Source: Stutzerimonas stutzeri
Lineage (GTDB): Bacteria > Pseudomonadota > Gammaproteobacteria > Pseudomonadales > Pseudomonadaceae
Direction: 5' to 3'
NCBI RefSeq assembly: GCF_024448985.1
Contig: NZ_JAMOII010000001.1
Span: 124,001 to 188,000, forward strand
DNA length: 64,000 nucleotides
Shown: in pieces, positions 1-7,628 of the stretch
How positions within the stretch are numbered: position 1 is the first letter of the stretch
Layout: the number at the start of each line of letters is the position of its first letter
Notes under the pieces: generated by a model
Told to the model about the DNA's origin: nothing
Databases searched by the model: none
The model's input: only the letters and a program-made list of their open reading frames with translations
Program-made: the position numbers and the translations under genes

Positions 1-623
1 TTCAGCGAGTGGCGTTTTGCCATATTCGAAAGGTACTGGGGCGAAAGCCCATTGGCAAGTGACGAAGCTTCCGGGTGGCCGGGAATATGGGGGTCGCCGG
101 CTCAGGGACTCCCAACTGGATTCTGTTTCCTGGTTCGGCCGACTTCGCTTTAATTGCCCGCATATTGCTGCGGTGGGACTACGGGGTTTCGTCTGGCCCC
201 GGTTCTTTCTTGACTGAAGGGCACCAAAGCAAACTGCCGTCGAGAAGATAAGTAATGGCGCCGTTGGAATCTGGTCGGAGCCGTCCCTCTTATGTGGAAA
301 TTCCAAAAGCGCACAAGCGCCTCATATCTGCGCCGAATAGCATGGCGGATCTTCATTGGGGTCACTCCATTCGGTGCAAGGGTGCATGTGAGGAGCTGAT
401 GAGAGCTGTCCCCCGCTACCCCGCGCAACCACCTTTTCCACCCATTGGCGGCCCCGCCATAATGGCGCCTGACTTAAGAATTTTTTCAATGTATCAGTGG
501 AAGAATCAGAACGCTGATAAATTAAATGCATATTTTTTCAGCCAGCTAACGGAGAGCCGCCGTCTCCGTATCGTTAAACCGTGGCTAGTAGCCTCGCTAC
601 CCCGATCCGATGGAGACACCGAA
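1..623. other. Island DNA without a recognisable gene
   Basis: No open frame here has a convincing start, ribosome site or family-like protein. Short frames exist on both strands, but their translations look like non-coding sequence, rich in Arg, Pro and Ser without domain character. It presumably continues the accessory island to the left of the window. No second copy of the tmRNA 3' end was seen here. Confidence 0.5.
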
Positions 624-818
624 ATGCGAGACGCAACCTGCGCAGCGAACATGCTGGTAACACTAAATGGAGCAACCAAGACGGCCAAGGAATGGGCTGA
701 CGAGCGTGGGTTAAAGTGGCAGACGGTGAAGATGCGGCGCTACCGGGGAGGTTCCTGGGAGGAAGCACTTCACTCCGAACTACAACGTACTTCTTGGATG
801 AAAGAATGGGCCTTTTAG
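624..818 (+). CDS. Small protein with HTH-like 'TLNG-T-EWA' motif
   Basis: A 64-residue protein. I chose the ATG at 624 because GGAG lies eight bases upstream; the frame stays open to 255, but the added residues look non-coding. The segment LNGATKTAKEWADERGL followed by GGSWEEAL resembles a short DNA-binding module often appended to phage and homing-endonuclease proteins, in which a Gly-x-x-Lys-Thr turn leads into 'EWA' and a final 'W-EEAL'. No catalytic domain accompanies it, so it may be an orphan or remnant DNA-binding piece. It runs opposite to the other island genes. The function is unknown. Confidence 0.45.
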   Translation: MRDATCAANMLVTLNGATKTAKEWADERGLKWQTVKMRRYRGGSWEEALHSELQRTSWMKEWAF

Positions 819-850
819 TTGGCTACTGTGCTAGGCCAGTGGTTACGCTT

Positions 851-1238
851 CCCTTGTTGACTTGTAGTTAATTGCCGACGTTCGCCTGCCTAGCGAACGC
901 TACCTGCTTGGGCGCTTTTGGTTCTGCCAGTGTCTGCACAGCGAGGTGCGGGCCTAGCTCTAAGCCTTGAGCGCGAGCCGCAGGTAAATTTTGCCACCTC
1001 CAGGCGACTCGCCCGCAAGGCCTTGGCTGGCTAGTTTGGCGAACAAGCCAGCCATCGTATGGGCTTGGTCGACCAGCGTGTTTTCGGCACGCGACAGGTC
1101 CTCCTTGTAAACGTCAGCGGTCTGGTGCATCAGTTGGGTCGCCATTTCATCGATCCGCGGGTACTCAATCCCGTGACATATTGTAAGCACTAACTCACTG
1201 AGGTTTTCAGGGCTGGTTACTTTGCCCGAAAAGGTCAT
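851..1238 (-). pseudogene. Frame-disrupted island gene remnant
   Basis: The intact frame (960-1238, 92 residues, ATG at 1238) starts MTFSGKVTSPENLSEL, contains AENTLVDQAHTMAGLFAKLA, and stops right after YLRLALKA. From memory, a hypothetical family common in Pseudomonas integrative elements continues past 'LRLALKA' with 'TLA-x-KxPxQVAFARQAN' and 'QQVNN'. Beyond the stop here, another frame of the same strand reads QTLAEPKAPKQVAFARQANV (about 874-933), then a stop, then LQVNKG. This suggests an old frameshift plus nonsense changes. It is the last gene of the alpA-primase-DUF3987 operon. The function is unknown; the pseudogene call depends on my recollection of the family. Confidence 0.5.
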
Positions 1239-1281
1239 GGCACGGCCTAACCAGCAGCTGCCCAATGGCGAAGCTCGATCG

Positions 1282-1467
1282 TCAGGCTTTGTTTCCCCGG
1301 TGCGTCTCCAGAGAGTTTGTTTCGTGAATATAGCGGTCACGCAGTTCGCGACCCGTTGCGCAGTGGCGACCAAGCGGCGGGTAGCAATGAGGGCAGCCAC
1401 CCACGGCGTGAGCGTGATAGATATCGCGGGCGGCGCGCCAGGCAGTCGAAGCGAGGTGACCAGGCAT
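1282..1467 (-). CDS. Small Cys/His-rich island protein
   Basis: A 61-residue protein with the pattern AWRAARDIYHAH, then C-P-H-C, R-H-C-A-T-G, and LRDRYIHE. Small proteins with 'WRAARDAY...C-x2-C...RYC--G--LR--Y' are, from memory, frequent beside replication genes of Pseudomonas integrative elements. The Cys/His spacing could bind zinc. It begins 24 bases after the stop of the TubC-like gene and has AAGGA immediately before the ATG, unusually close. It is probably co-transcribed with the genes upstream (higher coordinates). The function is unknown. The + strand frame over the same bases looks like a shadow. Confidence 0.55.
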   Translation of the reverse strand: MPGHLASTAWRAARDIYHAHAVGGCPHCYPPLGRHCATGRELRDRYIHETNSLETHRGNKA

Positions 1468-1491
1468 TCCTTCCGCGCTCGCTCGCGCGTA

Positions 1492-1875
1492 CTACTCCCG
1501 AAACTCTGCCGCTGCGTTTTCGGAATGGCCTGAAGGCGGCTGCCATTCAGGGTGAGTGTGGATCAGGCGGGCTACTCGCCAAGGAGCCTGCTGGTGCTGT
1601 TCTACCAGGTCATTGCGATCAACAAAATGTTCTTTGAGCAGATAGTCCGGCGAGCACTCCAGTAGGCTGGCGAGTTGCTTCAGCCATACCCAGGCGGTGG
1701 CTGGCGCAGTGTCCATCACCTCCAACACAGCGACAACTTCGGATTTATGCTTGGCTAAATCAGCCAGCAGCTCGGTCGGCGGCTCGTGTTCAGCCTCCCA
1801 GGTCAGCCGGCCATCCACCAGCACCAGCAAGACACCCACGGCCTTCGCCTGTTCTACCAGTTCGAAGGCACTCAT
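1492..1875 (-). CDS. TubC N-terminal docking domain-like protein
   Basis: A 127-residue protein. Residues 1-52 (MSAFELVEQAKAVGVLLVLV, DGRLTW, then PPTELLADLAKHKSEVVAVL) match the pattern of TubC_N domains: a short helix, a beta hairpin carrying a Gly-Arg-Leu turn, and a 'LLA-LRxHKxEILxLL' helix. In megasynthases this domain docks NRPS/PKS subunits, but stand-alone copies occur in plasmids and integrative elements. The rest (LKQLASLLECSPDYLLKEHF onward) is helical and unassigned. Its ATG overlaps the TGA of the DUF3987 gene (ATGA), so the two are translationally coupled. A role in element replication is inferred from position only. Confidence 0.6.
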   Translation of the reverse strand: MSAFELVEQAKAVGVLLVLVDGRLTWEAEHEPPTELLADLAKHKSEVVAVLEVMDTAPATAWVWLKQLASLLECSPDYLLKEHFVDRNDLVEQHQQAPWRVARLIHTHPEWQPPSGHSENAAAEFRE

Positions 1876-3512
1876 ATCTCGCCCCGATACTTCGCAGGTG
1901 CTGCGACAACTGCGACTTCCGCGACAAGCCCCGTAGTTTCTGATTGTGGCTGGTGCGACAGGGTTGCGACCGGCTGCGACAAACGGTGGCTGCCGTTGCC
2001 GGTGTCGCAGGCTGTCGCTGCTGCGTCGCAAGCGTCCGGGCCTTGCGTGGTCAGGGTTGTCGCAAAAGTCGCGGCTGTCGCAACGGGGCTGAGATTGAAG
2101 GTCTTGCCATCAGCCGTGCTCAACCAGCGGCGCTCTACGAGTACCGCCAGGATACAGTCACGCTGCTTGGCGCTTTTGCGAACGCAGCTCGGGCCTTCGC
2201 GCTGCAGAGTACGGGCATCGAAGCTGTGACGCTGATTGCTAAGAAGCCAATCGAGCAGCGTCTGAGCTTGGAGCAACTGCGTATCGATCTTGCTCGGGTT
2301 GGCCAGGCGCAGCGCCTCTGTCAGATACCAGCGCACCAGCCTAGCGGCGCGCTCGATCAGGTCGTGGTTAATGGTCTCCCGGCCTTCGACTACGGCGAAC
2401 ACACCCGCGATGCGCAGCAGATTTTCAGCCCCCTTTGCGGCGGTCGGCTTGATCTCTCGCAAGTCACCGCCCTGACCAAGTTGGCGCTCGATCGCATCGT
2501 GCTCTTCGATCCACGCAGCCAGGGCGGCAGGCTCCAGCGCGAGCACGGGTGGCGTCAGTTCGCCACTCACATCCTTATTGGGCTCCTGCGCCAGCAGGCG
2601 GGCCATGCGCTGCCAGTAGCGGCTTAGGCGTGCATCACGAGTCGGATCTGCGTCACGGTAGAAGCGCGTACCGGCTAGCGACTCCGGCCAGGCAATCAAG
2701 AAGCGCGCTAGAAAACCCTGTCCCTGCATGATCGGATTGATCAGCACCCCAGTGGCCACGATGGGTTGAATCATCAGATGAGTGCTTAAACGGCAGCCAT
2801 AGCGGGCCGAGCTCTCACCCTCCGAGGCGCGGGTGCGGCTGATCGGTGCGCCGTCCCACAGTTTCGATAGACCAGCAACGCTCTTGAGCGCATTCTCGGG
2901 CTTGGTGGCATGGCCGCCAAAGAACTGCCCACCTTCGTCACTGAACAACCCTTGCGAGGGATAACCACGCAACAGGGACTTTTGCAGGCCCTCAAGGGTC
3001 GGCTCTTCGGACAGAATGAACGGCGGTGGCGGTGCCTCGGGCTCCAGCAAGTTGCCCAGGTCCTCCGCTACCGCCTCGGGGTCGCCTTTGGCCTTGTCGA
3101 GAATGTTGGTGCGAGCTTTCTGGTAGGCGTCGCGAAGGTCGCGATACTCCTTGGCGTCAGCCTTGTACTGCTCCATCAATTCCCGTTGGTGTTGCTGGTG
3201 TGCCTGCAAGGCTAGGCGATCTGCTGCCGACTTTCGGTCGCCCGACTCTGCTACGGTCAAAGCAAACAGCGACAGCGGTATCTGTTGCCCAGGGCGTTGG
3301 GCGTTACCGTGCGCCTGGGCAGCCATAGCAGCGGCGGCCAGTACCGACTGAGCAGCCAAGGCATCGGGCACCTGTACGGCTTCAACGATGGACTGGGCAG
3401 CGCCACCAAGCAATTCACCCAACGCTTGAATTGGATAAGGAGCAGCCTTCTCCATCTCGGGCAACAGGGGTAGAGGTTCTGGATAGGTGGGGGAGGCGAG
3501 AAGGATAGTCAT
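1872..3512 (-). CDS. DUF3987 (YfjI-type) replication-associated protein
   Basis: A 546-residue protein of the DUF3987/YfjI type found beside primase genes in phages and integrative elements. After an N-terminal segment with SLFALTVAESGDRKS comes a helical Gln/Lys-rich part (about residues 100-150), then PTLEGLQKSLLRGYPSQGLF and SDEGGQFFGGHA, features of the family core. MIQPIVATGVLI and QGQGFLARFLIAWPESLAGTR follow. No clear Walker A motif is visible, so the AAA-like fold is inferred from the family. The start overlaps the primase gene stop (ATGA at 3509-3512) and the end overlaps the TubC-like gene. It probably acts with the primase in replication of the element. Confidence 0.75.
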   Translation of the reverse strand: MTILLASPTYPEPLPLLPEMEKAAPYPIQALGELLGGAAQSIVEAVQVPDALAAQSVLAAAAMAAQAHGNAQRPGQQIPLSLFALTVAESGDRKSAADRLALQAHQQHQRELMEQYKADAKEYRDLRDAYQKARTNILDKAKGDPEAVAEDLGNLLEPEAPPPPFILSEEPTLEGLQKSLLRGYPSQGLFSDEGGQFFGGHATKPENALKSVAGLSKLWDGAPISRTRASEGESSARYGCRLSTHLMIQPIVATGVLINPIMQGQGFLARFLIAWPESLAGTRFYRDADPTRDARLSRYWQRMARLLAQEPNKDVSGELTPPVLALEPAALAAWIEEHDAIERQLGQGGDLREIKPTAAKGAENLLRIAGVFAVVEGRETINHDLIERAARLVRWYLTEALRLANPSKIDTQLLQAQTLLDWLLSNQRHSFDARTLQREGPSCVRKSAKQRDCILAVLVERRWLSTADGKTFNLSPVATAATFATTLTTQGPDACDAAATACDTGNGSHRLSQPVATLSHQPQSETTGLVAEVAVVAAPAKYRGEI

Positions 3513-4417
3513 TGAACACCTCCAAGCCAGTTACGCAGGTCGTTGAAGTCACTCAGCGTTAGCGGCGCGTCAGCTGGCCATTGCGGCAATACCAAACCAC
3601 AGCCCAGGGCGGCAGCGGCCTTGGTGGCAGCGGTGCGTCCGGGGTTACCCTCGGTCTGGCGGTCGTCATCCCCGGCGATGATCATCACCGCCTCCGGGTG
3701 GTTGCGTTGCAGGTGGCGGCCAACCTCCAGCAGGTTGTTAGCAGTCATTGAGCAGGCAACCGGGTGGCCGGTTTCCTCGTGGATCGTGGCGCCGGTTGCT
3801 ATTCCTTCGCAGAGGTACAGCTGCCGGCCTGGCTCGATGTGGCCCAAGGGGCTATAGCAGCCCTTCACTCGGCCGCCAGCCAGGAAGCGCTTGGCGCCGT
3901 CTGCGCGGATGCGCTGCAAGTTCACCAATGCGCCTGAACAGCACAGCGGAACCAGCAGCACGTCCCCGTGCTGGCGCAGGTTGTAAGGGCGGCAGCCCTT
4001 GGCGATCAGGTAGGGATGTTTGGGATCAGCACGCCGAGCATCACGCCACAGCCGATTGGCATACTCGGTAGCGGCTCGCTGGCGCTGATGCTGCTCTGCA
4101 TCTCGCTGGCGCTTGGCCTGCTCTATGCGCTGGGCAATCAGCTGTGCTTCCAGCGGGTCTGTCGGTTTGCGATTGCTCCAGGTGTACGAGCTTCCGGCCT
4201 TCCAGCTACCGAAACAACCTGAGGCGATGCTGGTGACAAACAGCACATACCAGCCGTTGTACGTCCCGGCTTTGTCACCGGGGACATGAAAGCGATGAAT
4301 CGAACCGTCGGCTATGGGTAGCCAATCCATGGAGCCGAAGACGGTTGCCAGATTGTCGCGGAACAACATTACGGCGTCAGTCACCGCAAGCGGGGTGAAG
4401 CGCAGAGCGGGCCCCAT
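3509..4417 (-). CDS. TOPRIM-domain primase-like protein
   Basis: A 302-residue protein related to the primase part of P4/phage replication proteins. The N-terminal third has IHRFHVPGDKAGTYNGWYV and a GCFGSWK motif typical of these proteins. The TOPRIM core is visible as LYLCEGIATGATI (acidic residue of motif I) and IIAGDDDRQ (DxD of motif II), followed by a NPGRTAATKAA helix. No helicase domain is attached; DUF3987 is encoded next. Its ATG shares a base with the TAA of the AlpA-like gene (TAATG). It should synthesise primers for replication of the island; this is inferred from the family. Confidence 0.75.
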   Translation of the reverse strand: MGPALRFTPLAVTDAVMLFRDNLATVFGSMDWLPIADGSIHRFHVPGDKAGTYNGWYVLFVTSIASGCFGSWKAGSSYTWSNRKPTDPLEAQLIAQRIEQAKRQRDAEQHQRQRAATEYANRLWRDARRADPKHPYLIAKGCRPYNLRQHGDVLLVPLCCSGALVNLQRIRADGAKRFLAGGRVKGCYSPLGHIEPGRQLYLCEGIATGATIHEETGHPVACSMTANNLLEVGRHLQRNHPEAVMIIAGDDDRQTEGNPGRTAATKAAAALGCGLVLPQWPADAPLTLSDFNDLRNWLGGVQ

Positions 4418-4638
4418 TAAGCGTCACGCTCAATGATTTTTTCGGCCAGCCAGGCGTTCAGCTCGGCGATGACGTAGTAGGCCGCCGATTGGCGGCTATT
4501 GCCGAACTTGATGGGCTTGGGAAAGGTCGGGTCTTTTTTGCGCAGCTTGTCCAGCCCGGAGCGGGTCTGGCCAATGGCCTTGCAGACCTCAGTCTGAGGG
4601 ATGAGAGCTTGGTCAATCGTGGGGTGGGTAGGGTGCAT
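4417..4638 (-). CDS. AlpA-like excisionase/HTH regulator
   Basis: A 73-residue MerR/AlpA-type winged-helix protein: LIPQTEVCKAIGQTRSGLDKL is the helix-turn-helix, FPKPIKFG is the wing, and YYVIAELNAWLAEKI is the closing helix. AlpA relatives act as excisionases and as activators of the neighbouring integrase or replication genes in P4-like elements. GGAGG precedes the ATG at good spacing. It is the first gene of the operon running to the primase, DUF3987 and smaller genes. It lies about 580 bases from the integrase gene and on the same strand, with the 154-residue HTH protein between. Confidence 0.75.
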   Translation of the reverse strand: MHPTHPTIDQALIPQTEVCKAIGQTRSGLDKLRKKDPTFPKPIKFGNSRQSAAYYVIAELNAWLAEKIIERDA

Positions 4639-4714
4639 CTGAGCGCCTCCGTATGGGTTACGGGGCGCAACGTAAACTGCTCTGTCGGAGTCTTCTAAAC
4701 CATCATAAGTGCGT

Positions 4715-5179
4715 TTATGGTGAGACTGTGGAGCGATCGGAAATCTGCATCAGAACGTCATCGGGTAGATACTCAAGTCCTTCTCGGAAGTCGTCGCAGG
4801 CCCGTTTTACAGTGCTTTCACTGATGTTCAGCTGTACGGCGGCATCCGCGACCGCATCCAGCCATTTGGAACCTTTTCGCAAGTTAAGGACGACTATGGC
4901 GGCAGCATGGAGATCACGCTCATAGGTATCCTCCCGTTTGTATCCGCCTCGGGTGCGCGTTAAGCCAAAGGCTTGGTCTGCATTTTTCCCTTCCATGATC
5001 AGGGCGAAAACATGTTTCATCAGCGCGTATAGCGCATCTGGATCGACATGCTCGTCGTCTTGCATCCGCTCATGGAAAAGCTCGATCACCTTGCGAGACA
5101 GGGCTGGATCGAAGTGGTGCTTCAGGATATCAATGGTGGTGAGCAGCTGATCGGAAGTTACGTTGTCCCATTTGCGCAT
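4715..5179 (-). CDS. Hypothetical protein with C-terminal HTH-like segment
   Basis: A 154-residue, highly charged, mostly helical protein with no signal peptide. The segment WLDAVADAAVQLNISESTVKRACDDF (about 105-130) reads like a helix-turn-helix in which 'ISESTVKRA' would be the recognition helix. I do not recognise a named family for the whole protein. It lies between the integrase gene and the AlpA-like gene on the same strand, a place where island regulators are common, so a regulatory role is a reasonable guess. The ribosome site before the ATG at 5179 is weak. Confidence 0.55.
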   Translation of the reverse strand: MRKWDNVTSDQLLTTIDILKHHFDPALSRKVIELFHERMQDDEHVDPDALYALMKHVFALIMEGKNADQAFGLTRTRGGYKREDTYERDLHAAAIVVLNLRKGSKWLDAVADAAVQLNISESTVKRACDDFREGLEYLPDDVLMQISDRSTVSP

Positions 5180-5220
5180 TTGATTGATTCACTTCTTTCG
5201 ATGGATGACCGGGGCAGACG

Positions 5221-6501
5221 TCATGCCTTGCGTTTGAGTGACACGACATTGCCTGCCGCCAGCTTGTCCAAATGATCGGCATACCACTGCATCATTACCC
5301 TGCGCTGTTCCATATAGGTGCTTTTGTCATAGACGCCCCGGACGCCTTCCTTGACATGGGAGAGCTGGGCTTCGACGTGCTGTGAGTCGAATCCATTTTC
5401 GTTGAGGATGGTGCTGGCCAGATGGCGAAAGCCGTGGCCGGTCTGGCGGCCTTCGTAGCCCAGGCGACGTAAAGCCATCAGGAACACCGTATTGCTGCGT
5501 GGCTTGGTTGTGTTGCCTCGGCCTGGAAACAACAGCGAATAGTTGCCGGTGATGTTTTGCAGTTCGCGTAACAGGGCGACCGCCTGAGTAGGCAGTGGCA
5601 CTAAATGGTCGCGGCGGCGTTTCATGCGCTCCGCAGGGATCAGCCAGAGGCCCGAGTGGAGGTCGAGTTCGTCCCAGCGCGCCTCACGCAGCTCGGATGG
5701 TCGACAGGCGAGCATAGTCAGCAATTGCAGACCTATGCGCACATCGGGGGCGTGGGGGTAGGAGCGGATAGCTCTGAGCAGAGCAGGCAGCTCATCAAGG
5801 GATACATGGGCAAAGTTCTCTACCGGTTTGGTCAGTAGAAATTTATGCAGCCCTTCGAGCGGGTTGTGCGTCGCTCTGCCAGTGACGCGAGCCAGATCAT
5901 AGATCTCACGGCACGTACCGCGTACGCGGCTGGTCTGCTCTACGATGCCGGTCTGCTCCATGCTGCGCAGCAATTCCATCCACTCCATGGGCAGGATGCT
6001 GGTGTAGGGGCGCTTGCCGAACACAGGGAACACGTGTTTCTCAAGTGCGCCGATGGTGCGAACGGCCGTTCCTTCGGTCCAGGTCTTACACTTGGTTGCG
6101 TACCACTCGCGGGCCAGGTGCTCGAAGGTATTGTTGGCCGCCTCAATCTCTGCAGCTCTTTTGGCTCGTTTGGTGGCCATAATGCTGCCGTCTTTACTAG
6201 TGCCATCTCGCAACTCACGTACCTTTCGGCGCGCCTGCTCGCCGGTCAGTTGGTGATTGCCCATGCCATAGCCGCCAAGCCCCAACCATGACCATTTGCC
6301 ATCGGGCTTTTTGTAGCGCAGTTGCCACGATTTGGAGCCGTCGGGTTTCACGCGGAGATACAGGCCGTCACCATCCATCTCCCGGTATTCCTTAGCCTCA
6401 GCTTCAAGGCTGGCCAAAACCGTATCCGCCATGGGGCGACGCTTTATCTGGCTCCGCTTCAATTTGTATCCCCTCGGTTCATTTTTCTGGCGAGGATACA
6501 T
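5221..6501 (-). CDS. P4-type tyrosine recombinase (integrase)
   Basis: A 426-residue site-specific recombinase that would insert and excise the island at ssrA. The N-terminal arm-binding domain (IKRRPMADTV, DGLYLRVKPDGSKSW) is followed by a SAM-like core-binding domain and the catalytic domain. Catalytic residues are visible: Arg in CRPSELR, HGFRH (His 356, Arg 359), His in LSHVKEG, and the nucleophile Tyr about residue 391 in RGVYDKS. The frame stays open to an ATG at 6570, but that lies inside the tmRNA terminator; the ATG at 6501 keeps the whole DUF4102-type domain. It lies beside the ssrA 3' end, as in ssrA-targeting elements. Confidence 0.88.
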   Translation of the reverse strand: MYPRQKNEPRGYKLKRSQIKRRPMADTVLASLEAEAKEYREMDGDGLYLRVKPDGSKSWQLRYKKPDGKWSWLGLGGYGMGNHQLTGEQARRKVRELRDGTSKDGSIMATKRAKRAAEIEAANNTFEHLAREWYATKCKTWTEGTAVRTIGALEKHVFPVFGKRPYTSILPMEWMELLRSMEQTGIVEQTSRVRGTCREIYDLARVTGRATHNPLEGLHKFLLTKPVENFAHVSLDELPALLRAIRSYPHAPDVRIGLQLLTMLACRPSELREARWDELDLHSGLWLIPAERMKRRRDHLVPLPTQAVALLRELQNITGNYSLLFPGRGNTTKPRSNTVFLMALRRLGYEGRQTGHGFRHLASTILNENGFDSQHVEAQLSHVKEGVRGVYDKSTYMEQRRVMMQWYADHLDKLAAGNVVSLKRKA

Positions 6502-6549
6502 GCAGGGATACAACAGGGGCAACGGTATATGGATGCACTGAGGTACGTA

Positions 6550-6580
6550 TAGAAACAAGAAAGCCCGCACGGGGCGGGCT
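6550..6580 (-). terminator. Intrinsic terminator of ssrA
   Basis: Read on the minus strand, AGCCCGC and GCGGGCT form a 7-bp stem (6562-6580) followed by TTTCTTGTTT. It lies about 48 bases past the tmRNA 3' end, so it should end the ssrA transcript. It sits on the island side of the junction, upstream of the integrase start. Confidence 0.75.
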
Positions 6581-6627
6581 CTTCAGGGGTGTTTTCAGTC
6601 ATGTGGGAACATGTGAAAACTTGCATT

Positions 6628-7006
6628 TGGTGGAGCCGGGGGGATTTGAACCCCCGTCCGCCAGTTCTCCGCTGTCGGTACTACATGCTTAGCCAGATCT
6701 ATTGAGTTAACTCCGCGCCGCCCGATTGGCAGGGTGCTTGGAGCGAGCTGTATGAGTTTTAACCGTTACGTCTACAGCGAACTTGGCGGCGATCCTGTTC
6801 TATCTGACAGTCATTTCGGGTTTACAGGCATCCCCTCATGACCGCTGGCGCCGAAGCGGCCAGATGAAGGTTAGGCGGCTAGCGCGTACCCTTCGTAGTT
6901 GTCGTCGTTGGCAACTATAAGTTTGCAACAGTGGATTTACGAGTTCTGTTACCAACTCGGCATGCACCTAGAGTTTCGTTACCGGCGTCGAATCCTAATC
7001 GGCCCC
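6628..7006 (-). ncRNA. ssrA: Transfer-messenger RNA (tmRNA)
   Basis: The 5' end (7006) reads GGGGCCGATTAGGATTCGAC and the 3' end has the T-arm with TTCAAATCCCCC, then GGCTCCACCA ending at 6628. The two ends pair as the tRNA-like acceptor. The tag frame (6871-6912, minus) encodes A-N-D-D-N-Y-E-G-Y-A-L-A-A and a TAA stop. With SmpB (encoded at 14.65-15.1 kb) it rescues stalled ribosomes and tags products for proteolysis. The 3' end is a known target of integrative elements, and an integrase gene lies next to it here. Confidence 0.96.
6871..6912 (-). other. tmRNA proteolysis-tag reading frame
   Basis: The resume codon GCC is followed by codons for NDDNYEGYALAA and TAA. The ALAA end is the usual signal for ClpXP-type proteases. 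The core ANDDNY...ALAA agrees with Pseudomonas tags. Confidence 0.9.
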
Positions 7007-7037
7007 ATGAAGCGGTCTGCAGCTTCATGTGCGGCGC

Positions 7038-7067
7038 AGTCTACGCCAAAGCAGAGGCTGCGTCGAA
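7038..7067 (-). promoter_or_regulatory. Possible sigma-70 promoter of ssrA
   Basis: On the minus strand, TTCGAC and TAGACT are separated by 18 bases and followed by a GC-rich discriminator, about 32 bases before the mature 5' end. A short leader removed by RNase P would be expected. This is a by-eye match only. Confidence 0.35.
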
Positions 7068-7125
7068 CGCTTGATGGATTAGGTAAGTGCGTCTCGTCGG
7101 ATTTCATGGGCTTTGGCTGCGAAGA

Positions 7126-7146
7126 GCGGGCAGGTCACCTGCCCGC
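7126..7146 (-). terminator. Strong hairpin after the small exported protein gene
   Basis: GCGGGCAGGT and ACCTGCCCGC flank a single base, forming a nearly perfect 21-base inverted repeat 10 bases past the stop of the 102-residue protein. It lacks a clear T-run on the minus strand, so it may act as a weak terminator or an mRNA-end stabiliser. Confidence 0.4.
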
Positions 7147-7156
7147 GCTCAGTGGG

Positions 7157-7465
7157 TCAGTTGCCTGCGCCTGAACCCGATCCGCTGGTGCCGCCGCTAC
7201 CGGAGCTGCCTGGTCCTTTGAGTTCCTGCAGTGCTTTGGTCGAGTGGCTGATGCAGGCTTCGGTGTCGCCGGACTGCTGTGCCTGTCTGGCCTGTTCGAT
7301 GTGTTCTTCGATCTGGCTCTTGGCTGGTTCTCCAAGGGTGGCCATGTTGGTGGCCATGTTGTCGTCGACCTCCTGCATGTTGAGTTCGCAGAGATTTTTA
7401 TCGGCGGCGAACGCAGCGGGGCTGGCGAGCAAAGCGGCTGCGGCGAGTAGGGCTAATCGTTTCAT
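7157..7465 (-). CDS. Small exported protein of unknown function
   Basis: A 102-residue protein. Residues 1-20 form a Sec signal peptide (KR then an Ala/Leu-rich core, cleavage near AFA-A). The mature part is helical, with two Cys (26 and 71) that could form a disulphide, EEHIEQARQAQQSGDTEA, and a Gly/Ser-rich tail (about 85-102). GGAGGA precedes the ATG at good spacing. It lies between ssrA and dld on the same strand, 163 bases from dld, and may have its own promoter. I do not recognise a named family; a periplasmic location is inferred. Confidence 0.75.
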   Translation of the reverse strand: MKRLALLAAAALLASPAAFAADKNLCELNMQEVDDNMATNMATLGEPAKSQIEEHIEQARQAQQSGDTEACISHSTKALQELKGPGSSGSGGTSGSGSGAGN

Positions 7466-7628
7466 GAGCGTCCTCCAGGGAGTTGTCTTCCCGGCGGGCC
7501 TGCCTGAATCAGTCTGTCGTGGCGGCGCCGAGGCGGGTGGAGCCCTCAGACTGCTGGGCTCTAAACTTCGGACTGCGGTTGCGCTCAAGCGTTTCATTTT
7601 TGTGATGGCATCCTTGTCCATCGGATGT

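Noticed and set aside
255-623. A 187-residue version of the small HTH-like protein
   Set aside because: The first 123 residues look non-coding; the ATG at 624 has a good ribosome site and begins just before the recognisable motif.
6502-6570. A longer integrase start at 6570
   Set aside because: The ATG would lie inside the ssrA terminator hairpin and add residues outside the DUF4102-type domain; the ATG at 6501 is preferred.
1-6600. Search for a second copy of the ssrA 3' end (att site)
   Set aside because: No repeat of the T-arm/acceptor sequence was found by eye in the island part of the window, so no att site is annotated.
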